From: Ophiothrix spiculata
Lineage: Eukaryota; Echinodermata; Ophiuroidea; Amphilepidida; Ophiotrichidae
Direction: 5' to 3' (one strand)
Length of the DNA: 23,641 nt
Assembly (NCBI GenBank): GCA_000969725.1
Contig: JXSR01S041568.1
Made by a program: the position numbers and the translations under genes. The notes beneath the pieces were generated by a model. That model was not told the origin of the DNA. It saw only the letters and a list, made by a program, of their open reading frames with translations, and did not search any database. Of the stretch, positions 9,626 to 19,375 are shown piece by piece; positions within the stretch are counted from its first letter, which is position 1; the number at the start of each line of letters is the position of its first letter.

Positions 9626-10384
9626 ATCGTAGTTTATTTTTGTGGAACAGAAACATCAAATGAAGATTTTAACTCCTTTTTTGTTCAGTTGGATTTGATA
9701 CTTGATATGAATTTGAGGACAGTGGTAAAAAGAGCCCATATGTTTATACAATTTTTTTTTTGTACACGTAAGCAGAGTTGGTGCGAGTTGCAACTTTTAA
9801 ATGTTGGTCTGACATGGAATAGGGTGTAAAGTTACAATGTTCTAATTACTAGTTCAAATTTCTGTTGCTAATCAAAGTTTTACTTTATTAATGTTCAACT
9901 TTAATTTTAAGTTAAAAGGATTCATATATTATTAATTTATTTGAAAATAACTAAAATTTATCAATTTGTTTAATTTCAATATAAAGATATAAAATGAAAC
10001 CAAACTCACTACGAAAAAAAGTATTTGCATTTATTTCAAGTTCAAAATATATTTGCATAGTGTTTTTAGCTCAATATGCTCATTATCCGTGTCCATAATG
10101 TATTTTTATAAAAAAGAAACACAAGTTGTTTTATTTCATCTCACAAAAACATTTCAAATAATAACAAAATGGCTTGATTTTATCATGCACTGGTATATCA
10201 CAAATTATGAACGCCTGATAAAAAAGTGTAAAATTTAACAACCAAGCAATTAAAACCACAAACATGTTTTTTATCTCATATAAAGATATAAAATTAACTT
10301 AACACATTACAAACAAAAATACTAAGGTTCGAAGGGCATTGGAAGCATAAAAACGACAAAAGCTTTGCATGGGACCCCACCCTG
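9626..10384. other. Very AT-rich non-coding DNA
   Basis: From about 9830 to 10320 the sequence is strongly AT-rich with almost no CpG. No gene or repeat structure is supported. Confidence 0.45.
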
Positions 10385-10600
10385 GGTGTTAGCGCCTGTT
10401 ATTTGCTTAAAATTGCCTCTTTGTCTCCGCTGGGGTCGCTGAAAATATGGGTGATAAAGAGAGATCTCTCTAGTGTCTCTGCCGGAGATAACGCAAATAA
10501 TGTTCTATTGTTACAGGTCAGCCAGTTCAAAATTTGATGATTGTTTAACATCACAATGGGAGCAGGAGCAAAGCCAGGCTTCATTAATATTTCACGAACT
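10385..10600. promoter_or_regulatory. Candidate developmental enhancer / conserved non-coding element
   Basis: Dense, varied binding-site words lie in about 210 bp: GATA-type TGATAAAG and GGAGATAAC, POU-like ACGCAAATAA at 10491-10500, SOX-type CTATTGTTAC near 10505 and CACAATGGG near 10552, forkhead-like TTGTTTAAC near 10541, and CATTAATA near 10582. A perfect 14 bp palindrome AGAGAGATCTCTCT sits at 10458-10471. The composition is more complex than the AT-rich DNA on both sides. A 61-codon minus-strand frame (10399-10584) coincides with it and does look fairly protein-like, but I recognise no domain. A short exon is the main alternative. Confidence 0.35.
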
Positions 10601-10940
10601 TCTTTGATCCAGGAGAGCTAGTGGTCGAGGAATTAGGCACGGTTCATGGACGAGGAGGGACAGAGGGGGATAAGTAGTATTGACGTGGGTAAATAAATGA
10701 TGCAATGATGGGAGGATGGAAACAGGGGGGAAGGGGTGCTCACATGGGCAGGAAAAAGTATGGTGGTCATGACCTTTTTTACACCTCGTGTTGTTCTTTA
10801 TTTCTCTCCTTCCAGCACAATTCAGTTCTTTTGACCCCTTTGTTTTTGACATGTATCAACAATTTGTCAAAAAATCAAATAATGTTTTGCTTCTCAATCT
10901 AAATTTGGCCTAATTTCAAATCAATTGCACCGAAATGTTG
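10601..10940. other. Non-coding with a purine-rich stretch
   Basis: From 10610 to 10760 there is a G-rich purine stretch (AGGAGGGACAGAGGGGG and similar). The minus-strand 86-codon frame (10592-10852) is the pyrimidine-rich complement (Pro/His/Ser rich) and is not convincing as protein. Confidence 0.35.
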
Positions 10941-10941
10941 G

Positions 10942-11056
10942 AAAAGTGTCCCTTTTTGGTCACACATGTTAGTGCTCCTGACTGGGAGCTGGGCGTCACA
11001 ACTAATAAGTGCCCCCAGTGCCCCCCCCCCCTGGGTGGAATGGAAAAGGACACTGC
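10942..11056. repeat. Imperfect inverted repeat with internal C tract
   Basis: AGTGTCCCTTTTTGG near 10945 and GGAAAAGGACACTG near 11041 are near-complementary ends of an approximately 110 bp segment that contains GTGCCCCCAGTG and a C11 run at 11021-11031. It could be a decayed MITE. No clear target duplication is seen. Confidence 0.35.
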
Positions 11057-12339
11057 AGTGGTGGTGTTTCAACAATAAAAAGAATTTCATCACACATGGA
11101 GTCCAGTAGAATAATTCCCATAACCGTAGAGCTAATTTATAGGAATATGTGATACTAAAGAATAAGCTTGTGAATTGTTTACACCAAAAAACATGAAAAT
11201 AGATGAACTCTATACAGTAGTAAATGTTTTATTTTGAATATTACTTGAAATTAAACTTTGTTTAAAGTTTGTTTTAAGGACTATTTGAATTTGAAACTAA
11301 CAATAAGTTTTATAACACTAAATATACACTTTCTAGACACTATTCATTATTTTCAATCCATGTTTTATGACATCCCATGTAATATTAGTCTAACGTGAGG
11401 GCTATCATATCAACAATTTTCAATGATGTGGACATCCCACACAAAAAATCCATTAAAACAACAATCGAAATGAAACATAAGATACTCAAAGTATCATACA
11501 GGCCTACAAACCAAAATCCTCAATCAAGAACATGACACTAGTTATTATTGCACCCGACTCCCTCTGGCAGAACATCTAACCAACAAAGCATAGAATTTCT
11601 CCCAATTTTTAATTTCACTCCCTATTCTAACCTCCCTCCTTACTCGATCTGCTCAAAGTTTATTTTGGCTGAAATACAAACATTGAACAAATTGAAGAAG
11701 GAGGACAAACACACAGGTACAGTAATAATTGAAAAACAAACCCGACTAAGATTATTTTGACCTAATAAATACAAGAAAAATTGTTGTTGTAGCTGTAATG
11801 TATACATGTGAGTTTATTTCAAATGGCGTCATTGCTTTGGGGAAGGATTGCAGGATAGAATCTGTATTACACATCTTTGCTTTGAACGTGGAATGTTTAC
11901 AAAGATGGACTCTCGCAATCTTCATAGTTGGGGCCAAATATTCAGTATGCTATTTGGAATATATGGAAAGAGAGATAAATTTTCGGAAAATCATTTTTTC
12001 CAACATTTTGCATATAAAGAGGTTGCAAGACATATGGACATTAACAATGCTGGACTCCAGAAACTCAAGAGCGGGGAAATGAATTAGGAAAGAGTGATTC
12101 CTAACTCAAGTTGATAAAAGAAATTGTGACCCTGAATTTCATTTAGTTAAAAAAAAATGTAACCCTAAATTTCATTTATCATTTAATAAACAATTTCATT
12201 ACCAGCCTACCCTTATGTATGAACCTATTTCAAAACAAAGCCACTATTTCACCTATCAAATACTTTTAATTTTGAATCTTGCATCACCCTACTGACAAAT
12301 CCATCCTAATTGGCCATTCAATTCCAACATCAAAATAAA
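11057..12339. other. Non-coding, nothing specific seen
   Basis: AT-rich unique DNA. Overlapping plus-strand frames at 11798-12087 (94 and 79 codons in different frames) cover a slightly GC-richer stretch but show no family signature, so I do not call a gene. Confidence 0.4.
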
Positions 12340-12775
12340 ATCGACGAGGGAATCCCTTCGCAAACCCCGGCAGCACTGTTATCCTAGCAAATTATCAATT
12401 TTATCTATCAATCGGGGAAACACCACAAAATGTACATGAGCTAAACATAGACCTGCATGACTATGTACATATGCCATCTAAAATGATCAATGCTCGACTG
12501 TGTTTCTCCGCAAATTATCAATTTTATCAATTGGAAAAGCCCTTCCGGCAAATACAGCTAGCTAGCTAGCACGGCAGCTCGATGTGTGCCGGCCGATAGT
12601 GAGAACTATGGCAGTTTATCAGCCACTCAATTGCGGTGTTGTTTCCCGATTGATTCTCCATAAATCACACATGTCGCTTAGTCGGGTAATGACTCGTCAA
12701 TTATTTTTGCAACGATTTTCTGTACATCTTATTTCCCGTTACTTGTTTAGCCAGTTTGGCATTTAAACAGTCGTT
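12340..12775. promoter_or_regulatory. CpG-dense block with internal direct repeat and palindromes
   Basis: About 20 CpGs in 390 bp. GCAAATTATCAATTTTATC is repeated perfectly at 12387 and 12510. ATGTACAT occurs at about 12430 and 12463. The 14 bp palindrome GCTAGCTAGCTAGC sits at 12558-12571, and GCCGGC lies near 12587. GATA-type TTTATCAGCC, PBX/HOX-like GATTGATTC and CCATAAATCAC lie in 12610-12670. Candidate cis-regulatory region. No supported coding frame. Confidence 0.32.
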
Positions 12776-13193
12776 TTCTGTAGGTTGTTTTGTCTGGTTA
12801 ATCAACTATTTATAGCAAGTTTAATTTATATTAGATATTTGCTTAATTTTACCTTGATCTTAAATTTTCTGGAAAAATAAATGTTTGAGACAAATAAGAG
12901 ATAAATTTGACATAAAAGGTTTGATTTTGATGGTTATTAACATTATTCTTGTCTTTACTTACAACATTATTGTAAATATCATGATCTGAAACTTTTTTTG
13001 TATTTATTCCCTGTGATTGGGTCTGGTGGTGGGAGAAAAGTCATGATCTGAAACTTGATAAAGAAAATACTAAAAGGAAACTTTTGGACCATTTGCAAAC
13101 TGTGTTACTGATTCTAATTGAATTTCATAAAGGTTTTTGACACCGCTTTTAATTGCCTTAATTAACATCTTTGATATTTCCTATCATTAAACA
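12776..13193. other. Non-coding, with a short direct repeat
   Basis: TCATGATCTGAAACT is perfectly repeated at 12979-12993 and 13041-13055 (62 bp apart). The rest is AT-rich, with nothing else recognised. Confidence 0.5.
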
Positions 13194-13536
13194 GTAAATG
13201 TCCCGGGGGGGGGGGGGGGGGGTGCAAGGCACTCAAGTATAATGTTGCAGGCATAGCGTGACCACAGGTTTTCAAAACATCCCCTAAAGGGCGATTGTTT
13301 CTGAAGCCAAAATATACCCTTTTTTGCCCATTCACAACCTAAATCAAGAATTTACCATAATCATTTAAACACCAGGGTTTGAAAATATTTCTTGAAAATA
13401 AGCTAAAATGGCTGCTTTTGATACCCTAAATGGTGTCACCTGATACACCCTTCTGTCCTAAAAAAACAAACCTTTTTCTTGGTCACGCTATGCCTGCAGC
13501 ATTATATCTGAGTGCCCCCCCCCCCAGGGTAAATGT
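13194..13536. mobile_element. Complete hAT-like MITE with G/C-tract termini and 8 bp target duplication
   Basis: The perfect 8 bp direct repeat GTAAATGT at 13194-13201 and 13529-13536 flanks a 327 bp element (13202-13528). The left end is CCC followed by a G18 run (13205-13222). The right end has a C11 run (13515-13525) followed by AGG. Inside the tracts, 13230-13264 and 13480-13514 are inverted copies matching at about 32 of 35 positions (core CAGGCATAGCGTGACCA). An 8 bp duplication with G-rich ends fits the hAT superfamily. No transposase frame is present, so it would depend on an enzyme supplied elsewhere. The 148-codon frame starting at 13430 begins inside the element and runs out through its right end, so it is not a gene. 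Confidence 0.82.
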
Positions 13537-14050
13537 TAAAAAAATGGACTTAATATTTCTAACAGGCATCCTGCGACCTCTAACCTCAAAACGTGTAAAT
13601 CTTGACATAAAGATGAACAGTACAAATATTTTTCCACTAAACAACCGACCTCTGACCTCAAAATCAATCAAGACATCCGCAAGATCACCAAAATCTCCGT
13701 ATATTGACTTGTTTCTCCACATTCGTACAATTTCAAGTCTCGCAACAAGTGCACCACTCGACATACATTCAATACTTATTTCAGTCTTCGTTACGAGCAA
13801 CTCTTGCCAAACTCGGCCTGTTGCCACGTTGATGTTACATCGAGGGGAAAATGGCACCTTAGGCCATTTTTCCTGACTTATTTGGAGTGTTTCCTGTGTA
13901 TATTTGGTATGCCAGCCTGATTTAAACTTAATGTCTCAATTACCACTCGGTCTGTCGCAATCTCCTCAACGGACTCAGATCATTACTTGTGCGTTATTCG
14001 TCGTCCATCATCATTAGCGTATTTCTCTACGACTGTTTGATAGTTATATG
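13537..14050. promoter_or_regulatory. CpG-dense block with two DR1-like nuclear-receptor motifs
   Basis: About 21 CpGs in 460 bp. CGACCTCTAACCT at 13574-13586 and CGACCTCTGACCT at 13646-13658 are near-identical. On the minus strand each reads AGGT(T/C)A-G-AGGTCG, two half-sites spaced by one base (the DR1 layout used by RXR, HNF4 and COUP-TF-type receptors). CATCATTAGCG and CAATTACC occur farther on. Frames of 148 (plus) and 124 codons (minus) overlap over the first half. The minus-strand translation is moderately protein-like but matches no family I know, and both frames extend into the transposon to the left. Confidence 0.3.
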
Positions 14051-15039
14051 TATGTATGTCAATTTTCCTGTACATTAGCTGAATGTGAAATGGGGCAGTA
14101 TAATTAACAAAAATGAATACTGTAAAAATACTGAATTTTGCAAATACTTATTTTGCAAATTGAAGATGAGGCTTGTTGAAATTAAGTTTAAACCAGTCTC
14201 TCAACAAAATAATTGACTTACTTGATATTTCATCTTGTATCCGCGAGATTTCATCAGAAAGATGAGGCTTTTTGTCAAGGAATTGAACTGCTGAATTATT
14301 TTATGATTTAAACGTTTTGAAATGTTTTTTATCACAAGGGTATCCAATATTGAAACTTCTGTGCTTTACAAAATTTGAAAATTTAATCCCATTCATAATT
14401 AAGAACACTTTCCAGTGTTTCCAATCTTTATAATTTCAAAGAGTTCTGAAAATGGCAACTCAAACTAAAAACTAATTTTTTAGAGAATTTAGTATTTTTT
14501 ATGTCAAAAATAATTTCTCAATTATATAAAAGAGGCAGAAATAAATAAAAAGTGACACTCTCTCCCATTTTGAAAGTAATTCACCCAATAAATGAACAAA
14601 TAAAATAACCTTTTCCGTGTAAAATTTGAAAGTAATGAATGCTATGCTTTCATAATCAAATTGAAGATTTTTCTTGTTGTTCTTTATATAGCATGATGCC
14701 CTTGACGAATTTGACTCTAAAAGTTTCACAATAAAAGTACAGTGACCTTTCAAATATCTTAATACACTTTATTGCTCAAGGGAGATATATAAAATAACAA
14801 GATTTAACACCAAGATACATATGAAGAACTAAAGTCTAAACATGCAGGTCAATAACTTGTTTTTATCTTTTTGACCAAAAGAACACTAATTTATATTCAT
14901 GTGCTGTTGTAAACACCAACACTGAATCCTTTTGTTTTATTGCGAAGCAAATAAAAAGTTCTAAATATCTCATATGACTGCGAACGCAATATAACTTGGT
15001 TGAACGGAATGGGGAAGAAAACCTTTTATGCTTATGAAT
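14051..15039. other. Non-coding AT-rich DNA
   Basis: A weak direct repeat AGATGAGGCTT recurs near 14165 and 14262. No gene, RNA or mobile element is seen. Confidence 0.4.
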
Positions 15040-15310
15040 TATGTATTCCATCACGTAAACGCACACACTTTGATGATCATGTCGCAAATTTTTTTCCTCT
15101 CTCGTATTTTGTTAGTGTAGGACTATTTGTCTCAGGTTTCGACAAAAGTTGAATGTTTGCAGGGTCTTGCCTCGAGGTATCTATACATGTGTAGTGCCTC
15201 GCATTTTACATAGGGCAGAGATAACTGGCAATGGGAAGGGTGACACTCAAAACTCGCTGGCTAATGAATTAATTTCGCATCAGAGACGGGCAACCAAAAT
15301 GGGCAAGTAT
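15040..15310. promoter_or_regulatory. CpG-enriched patch, candidate regulatory element
   Basis: CpGs are denser than in the flanks. GAGATAACTGG (GATA type) near 15217 and GCTAATGAATTAATTTCGC (homeodomain type) near 15260 lie close together. No frame is supported. Confidence 0.22.
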
Positions 15311-15569
15311 ATTCATGTGTCATAGTTGGGGGTAATTTTGATACATAAATTCAATTTTGAATTCATAATTTAGGATCTTTTGTCACTCCTGAAGAAGAGG
15401 AAGACATCAAATTTCATCGCCACAGAAGGTATTTGTCAAGAAAACATTTGAAGTGAGGGAAGCGATTTTGACCTTTAGTGACACTTTTGAAAGAGCTAGT
15501 TTGTCAAATTGGACAAATTTTAAGTATATATTTCTTGTGAATGCATTAGTTTCAGAGAATAATTTAATG
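15311..15569. other. Non-coding, nothing specific seen
   Basis: Unique AT-rich DNA between the CpG patch and the repeat fragment. Confidence 0.35.
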
Positions 15570-15571
15570 AG

Positions 15572-15715
15572 CCTGTAGCCAGGGGTTGGGTGGGAAGGGG
15601 TGGTGCGCTTGGGGCATTGCACCCCTGCCCCCTGTATGTACAATAAGGCCCACAAAATTTCCACAAAGGTCCACAAAAAGGACCCCCAAACCACAAAACA
15701 TCTCCATAAGGACCT
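15572..15715. repeat. Dispersed-repeat fragment with G-quadruplex and CCACAAA array
   Basis: GTAGCCAGGGG at about 15575 opens a G-rich stretch whose 15582-15600 segment (GGGG-TT-GGG-T-GGG-AA-GGGG) fits the canonical four-run G-quadruplex pattern. GCACCCCTGCCCCC follows, then four spaced CCACAAA words (15650-15700). I associate such GTAGCCAGGGG ends with dispersed repeats in marine invertebrates. Family and boundaries cannot be fixed from one copy. Minus-strand frames of 72-95 codons here are Trp/Gly/Pro-rich translations of the repeat, not genes. Confidence 0.45.
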
Positions 15716-17242
15716 TTTCTTGATAAAATACTACACAAAGCATTTGTAATCTACTTCATAACTAACCACTGAAATTAGTTTAAGTTTGACTAAACTGACA
15801 ATTTTACATCCAAAATGTCCACTTTTTGTAAACCTTAAATGCCCCTTGCAAATATCCTAGCTGAAGGCCTGTTTGGTTTTCACTTTATATAATTAGGCAC
15901 CAGTTTTGGAAAATGTAATGACAAGAAAAACGACCCATTAAATTTAGGCCTAATTTAAATGAATATACTGCTATTGGAATATCATATAGGCCCTATCATG
16001 AAATTGTCTGGTGAAGTCGCAGGATTTTAAACTATTGGTTTTGAAACCAATATTTTTTGTGATAAACCTGTATAAAAACCATGCAAAACATCAAATTTGC
16101 TGATTTATCAAAATCACATCTGCAGTAATTTTTCACTCCCAATTTCAAACACTATTACTCCGCTCTAGGAGATAAAAATATAAACTCACATGCATTACAG
16201 AATGTATGCATCGTTGGCAATGCTCGGGAACCAAGCTGTTTGAAGCACATGACCATTTAGCCTGACTAATGCAAATTTACAGTTTATTCAGCTTTAATTA
16301 TGCTGCACGTACGCCAAGAAAAGGAAGCAATATTGCCGCTGGCTGCAAGGTGGAGTCGACGCCACAGGCTTGGTCGTAGACCATCATATATAATTGAGAA
16401 GGATAGGGCCTATGGAAAGACTGGGCAAAAGACTAACAGAATTGGGAAATTTCACAAACAGAATCAGGTGTCGCCAAAATATAGTCACAATGCAAACTGA
16501 AGTCATGAATTATTGCATGTGCACATAATGTGATGATGTCATCATTTAATGTTGCCATGGAAACTAAAACTTGTTTTCTTATTTTCATTTTATTATCTGC
16601 TCAATATTCATAGGGAGAAACCCGAGAATTGTAACAATTGATAACATGTAATTAGGATTTTATGCGACAACAATGTTTTAAGCAAATCACAAAAAAGTGA
16701 ATGTAGATTTTGAAAATGACCACTAAACTTTTGAAGATTATACTTATTGCGTCAAAAAGGTTCATTCTTATGTACAGATTCAGTCAAAACTTGATTAGTA
16801 TGTGCAGTAATATTATCTGCCTAACTTTAAAAAAATTACAGTTAGTAGGGATACTTTTATCGATTTTAATTACATAATTTTAACCTCTGATGATTACACA
16901 AGAACCCTGAGAATACAAATGTTTCTACCCAAGTGGAATTTAGCTAAGAATTGTTGGCAAATTCTTTCATTTTATCCTCTAAATTCTAAGTCAAAATTGT
17001 AAGTAGCATGAGCTGCGTCTATAAGCAAGAAAAAACACCATCCATCATTTCAGTCATGGAAAATTAATTTCATAAAAACATTTCTCGTTGGCTCATTGCT
17101 TTTACAAGCTGTATCAACATGTCATTTTTTGTCCCAAAAGCACTAACGACCAATGATGCCAAGTGAGCGCATAATCTACAGTAATAGCTTTGTGAAAACT
17201 TCTAAAATATGCATTATTTATTTTCCAGTATGTTAATTGGTT
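15716..17242. other. Non-coding DNA, no supported gene
   Basis: The perfect palindrome TTAGGCCTAA lies near 15945. The 66-codon plus-strand frame at 16300-16500 is basic and matches nothing I know. The remainder is AT-rich with few CpGs. Confidence 0.4.
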
Positions 17243-17340
17243 CAATTTTCAAGAAAACCTATTTTCAATTTTTAAGTAAGCCAAGGGGTCTAAATTTTTA
17301 AGAAAACCCATTTTTAATTTTTAAGTAAGCTAAGGGGTCT
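17243..17340. repeat. Tandem duplication with 49 bp unit, two copies
   Basis: AAGAAAACC at 17251 and 17300 and TTTTTAAGTAAGC(C/T)AAGGGGTCTA recur exactly 49 bp apart with only a few substitutions, so the duplication is fairly young. Confidence 0.8.
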
Positions 17341-17507
17341 AGTATATATGTTTACACATTAGAATTGAGTTAATTTTGGATGACATGTCATAAATGTAAG
17401 GACAAGACACGTTAGGAATGCTGAGTGTAAAAAATGTCTCATCGATCAGTGTGTTTGATCTTTGCATTTAACCAACACCGCATGATTAAATCATCTGATA
17501 TCTTATC

Positions 17508-17746
17508 ACAGCATCCAAAAGAAGAAATTAGGACCATCCCATCATGCCTTGCTTCAGATGATTTGCTTGTACAGCTTGTCATGATTGGTGATAGTGAAAC
17601 ATATCTAAAATGCAAAACTGGGACGAGTTTAACCAATTTTGCTGTGTTTCATCACTATCACCAATCATTGAAACCTGTTCAAAAAGTCACATTGGAAGCA
17701 AGGCATGATGGGAAGGTCCTGATATATATCTTCTTTAACAGCATCC
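17508..17746. mobile_element. Near-palindromic foldback transposon with 9 bp target duplication
   Basis: ACAGCATCC at 17508-17516 and 17738-17746 is a perfect 9 bp direct repeat flanking a 221 bp element (17517-17737). The element is an inverted repeat almost from end to end: outer AAAGAAGA arms, then AGGACC(A/T)TCCCATCATGCC at 17530 matched by its complement ending at 17720, then ATGATTGGTGATAGTG at 17581 matched at 17655-17670, meeting near 17627. Long terminal inverted repeats with a 9 bp duplication fit a Mutator-like (MULE) non-autonomous element; hAT (8 bp) is the alternative. The 113-codon plus-strand frame across it (17434-17775) is fortuitous. Confidence 0.8.
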
Positions 17747-17819
17747 CATCATGCTCTATTCATTCATCCCTTTAATGATAGCAGTGATTCCACAACCAAG
17801 TCTTGTTTTTATTCTAGTT

Positions 17820-18090
17820 CGGTTAAAAGCGAGGTTTCCTCATGTAGACGCGTGCTTATATTTACATTAACCCCTCTGTCGCATTGGGCTAGCGGGTGCG
17901 AACTATTTACTTGGGACACTGCATTTATTCAGGCCTGCATATGTTTCTTTCTGGTATAATTTTTGCCTCGGGTCATCCGCAGGCAGGGAGTGAGCGATTG
18001 CATATATGGCTATTCACGCGTACCATTATGTGTGTGCTCAAGAGAGTTTTTCCGACTCAGGAATTGCGATCAAAGAAACGATGATGAATT
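17820..18090. promoter_or_regulatory. CpG-dense block, candidate enhancer
   Basis: About 15 CpGs in 265 bp. GCGATCAAAGAAACG near 18066 contains a TCF/LEF-type ATCAAAG core, with TGATGAATTAG (homeodomain type) just after it. GATTGCATATATGG near 17996 is POU/octamer-like. No coding frame is convincing. Confidence 0.3.
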
Positions 18091-18579
18091 AGTTAGTTTG
18101 TTAGTAACATGGTTCAAGGTCTTAATGTGACTATCTTAATATAATTTGCATGTACATTATTTCAGGTTCAAATATAGGGAATGGTCATATACTAATTAAG
18201 GGACTTGCTGTCAAAAAATCAAATATGACCAATAACCATGGCATATGGACTGACCATTATTCCACTTAAAAATCAGTTCTGAAGTCAAATTCCAGAAAGG
18301 CTTTTTTATTATTATTAAAAAAAAAAAAAAAAAAAAAACATAGTGTCCAATTTTTTCAAGTTCATCAAACCAATTTTTAAATCTTATACAAAAACTGTGA
18401 CTAAAACCATGGGACTTAAGTCTTATACTTAATGTAAGCAAATCATTTAACCAATTATAATTAAAAATAACAAATCCTTTTTATTTTTCTATTAAGCTTA
18501 ACTTAAATTTACTCAACATATATTTTCAGTCAAAAATTCTTCAAACCTAAGACAAAACAAGTGGAAGGCAATTAAAGCC
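18091..18579. other. Non-coding with an A22 tract and a small inverted repeat
   Basis: GGTCATAT at 18183-18190 is inverted as ATATGACC at 18223-18230. A pure A22 run at 18317-18338 follows ATTATTATT. It could be a retroposon tail, but I see no element body or target duplication beside it. Confidence 0.5.
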
Positions 18580-19020
18580 CATAACCACCTTCCAGCACGC
18601 GAACACAACAGTTAATCTTTGTTTTTTACATACGCTTACAAATTTAGGGCCATTTTAACGGCAATTATGTACAAAAACTATGAATCAGTTCCGCCTCATT
18701 AGTCTAAAATCACAAGTGTTTCTTCTGGCTTGTTCGTACAAAAACATCAGAAATCATGCAAAACGAGTTATTGCTTGCTATATTAATCTAGTTGTGAGTG
18801 CATACGCACCATTCCATTTTTGATGTATAGTTAAAAGTCAAACCATGAAAGACACAAAAGTGCAGTTGTATGCTCCATTTTGCATACGGCATTGTTTTCG
18901 TTTAGAAGTTGTCATGTCTAATTGTACAATTTACCCCGGTGATGATTTACGCATTTATGAGCTAATGATGTTGTAGGGGTGCTATTTTGCCAAGGGCGTT
19001 TGGCGATGTCAGACTTGGTT
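18580..19020. promoter_or_regulatory. CpG-enriched, homeodomain-word-rich block
   Basis: About 14 CpGs in 430 bp. Words include TAACGGCAATTATG near 18656, CCTCATTAGTC near 18694, CTAATTGTACAATT near 18918, and ATTTACGCATTTATGAGCTAATGATG near 18944-18970 (Hox/Cdx-like TTTATGA and TAATGA). Composition and motif density suggest a conserved regulatory element. No open frame of note. Confidence 0.3.
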
Positions 19021-19290
19021 AGAGTCAGATTGAAAAATTCATTTTATTTTGAATAAAACCAGAATTTCAACAAATTAATGTGCATGTGTATACATGATGT
19101 TTCAAATGATGACAGTAACATTCCAAAATCAAATGGTTAGATTTATGTTTTCTTTTATTTTCATGGAAGTTTTTTAAAAAAATAAGTCACTCTTTGGTAC
19201 ATTCAGATTTACTTGATTTGCTTCTACACCTTTATAAGTGTGCAAAATTGAGGGCAAAATGCAGTGCAAGATCCAAGATCTAAATTACTG
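19021..19290. other. Non-coding, nothing specific seen
   Basis: AT-rich unique DNA. Confidence 0.35.
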
Positions 19291-19299
19291 TTGTTCTCC

Positions 19300-19375
19300 C
19301 AAATTTGGGGTTGGGGTGGGGGTGGTAAGGGCTGGCACCCTCTCTGCACCCCTAAATCTACCGCTGGGCAAAAGT
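19300..19375. repeat. Second G-quadruplex-bearing dispersed-repeat fragment
   Basis: GGGG-TT-GGGG-T-GGGGG-TGGTAA-GGG at 19307-19331 fits the G-quadruplex rule. GCACCCCTAAATCTACCGC follows at about 19346. The arrangement (G-rich run, then GCACCCCT) is the same as at 15582-15633, so the two may be diverged ends of one repeat family. Confidence 0.4.

Noticed and set aside
10321..10345. GGTTCGAA suggestive of a tRNA T-loop
   Set aside because: The following bases do not complete a B box and there is no upstream cloverleaf.
15407..15738. Trp/Gly/Pro-rich minus-strand frames
   Set aside because: They are translations of the CCACAAA words and the G-rich repeat fragment.
17434..17775. 113-codon plus-strand open frame
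   Set aside because: It reads straight through a foldback transposon and both target duplications. The arms encode unrelated peptides in opposite orientation and no domain is recognisable.
18300..18345. A22 tract as a retroposon tail
   Set aside because: No SINE or LINE body, no A/B boxes and no flanking duplication could be found.
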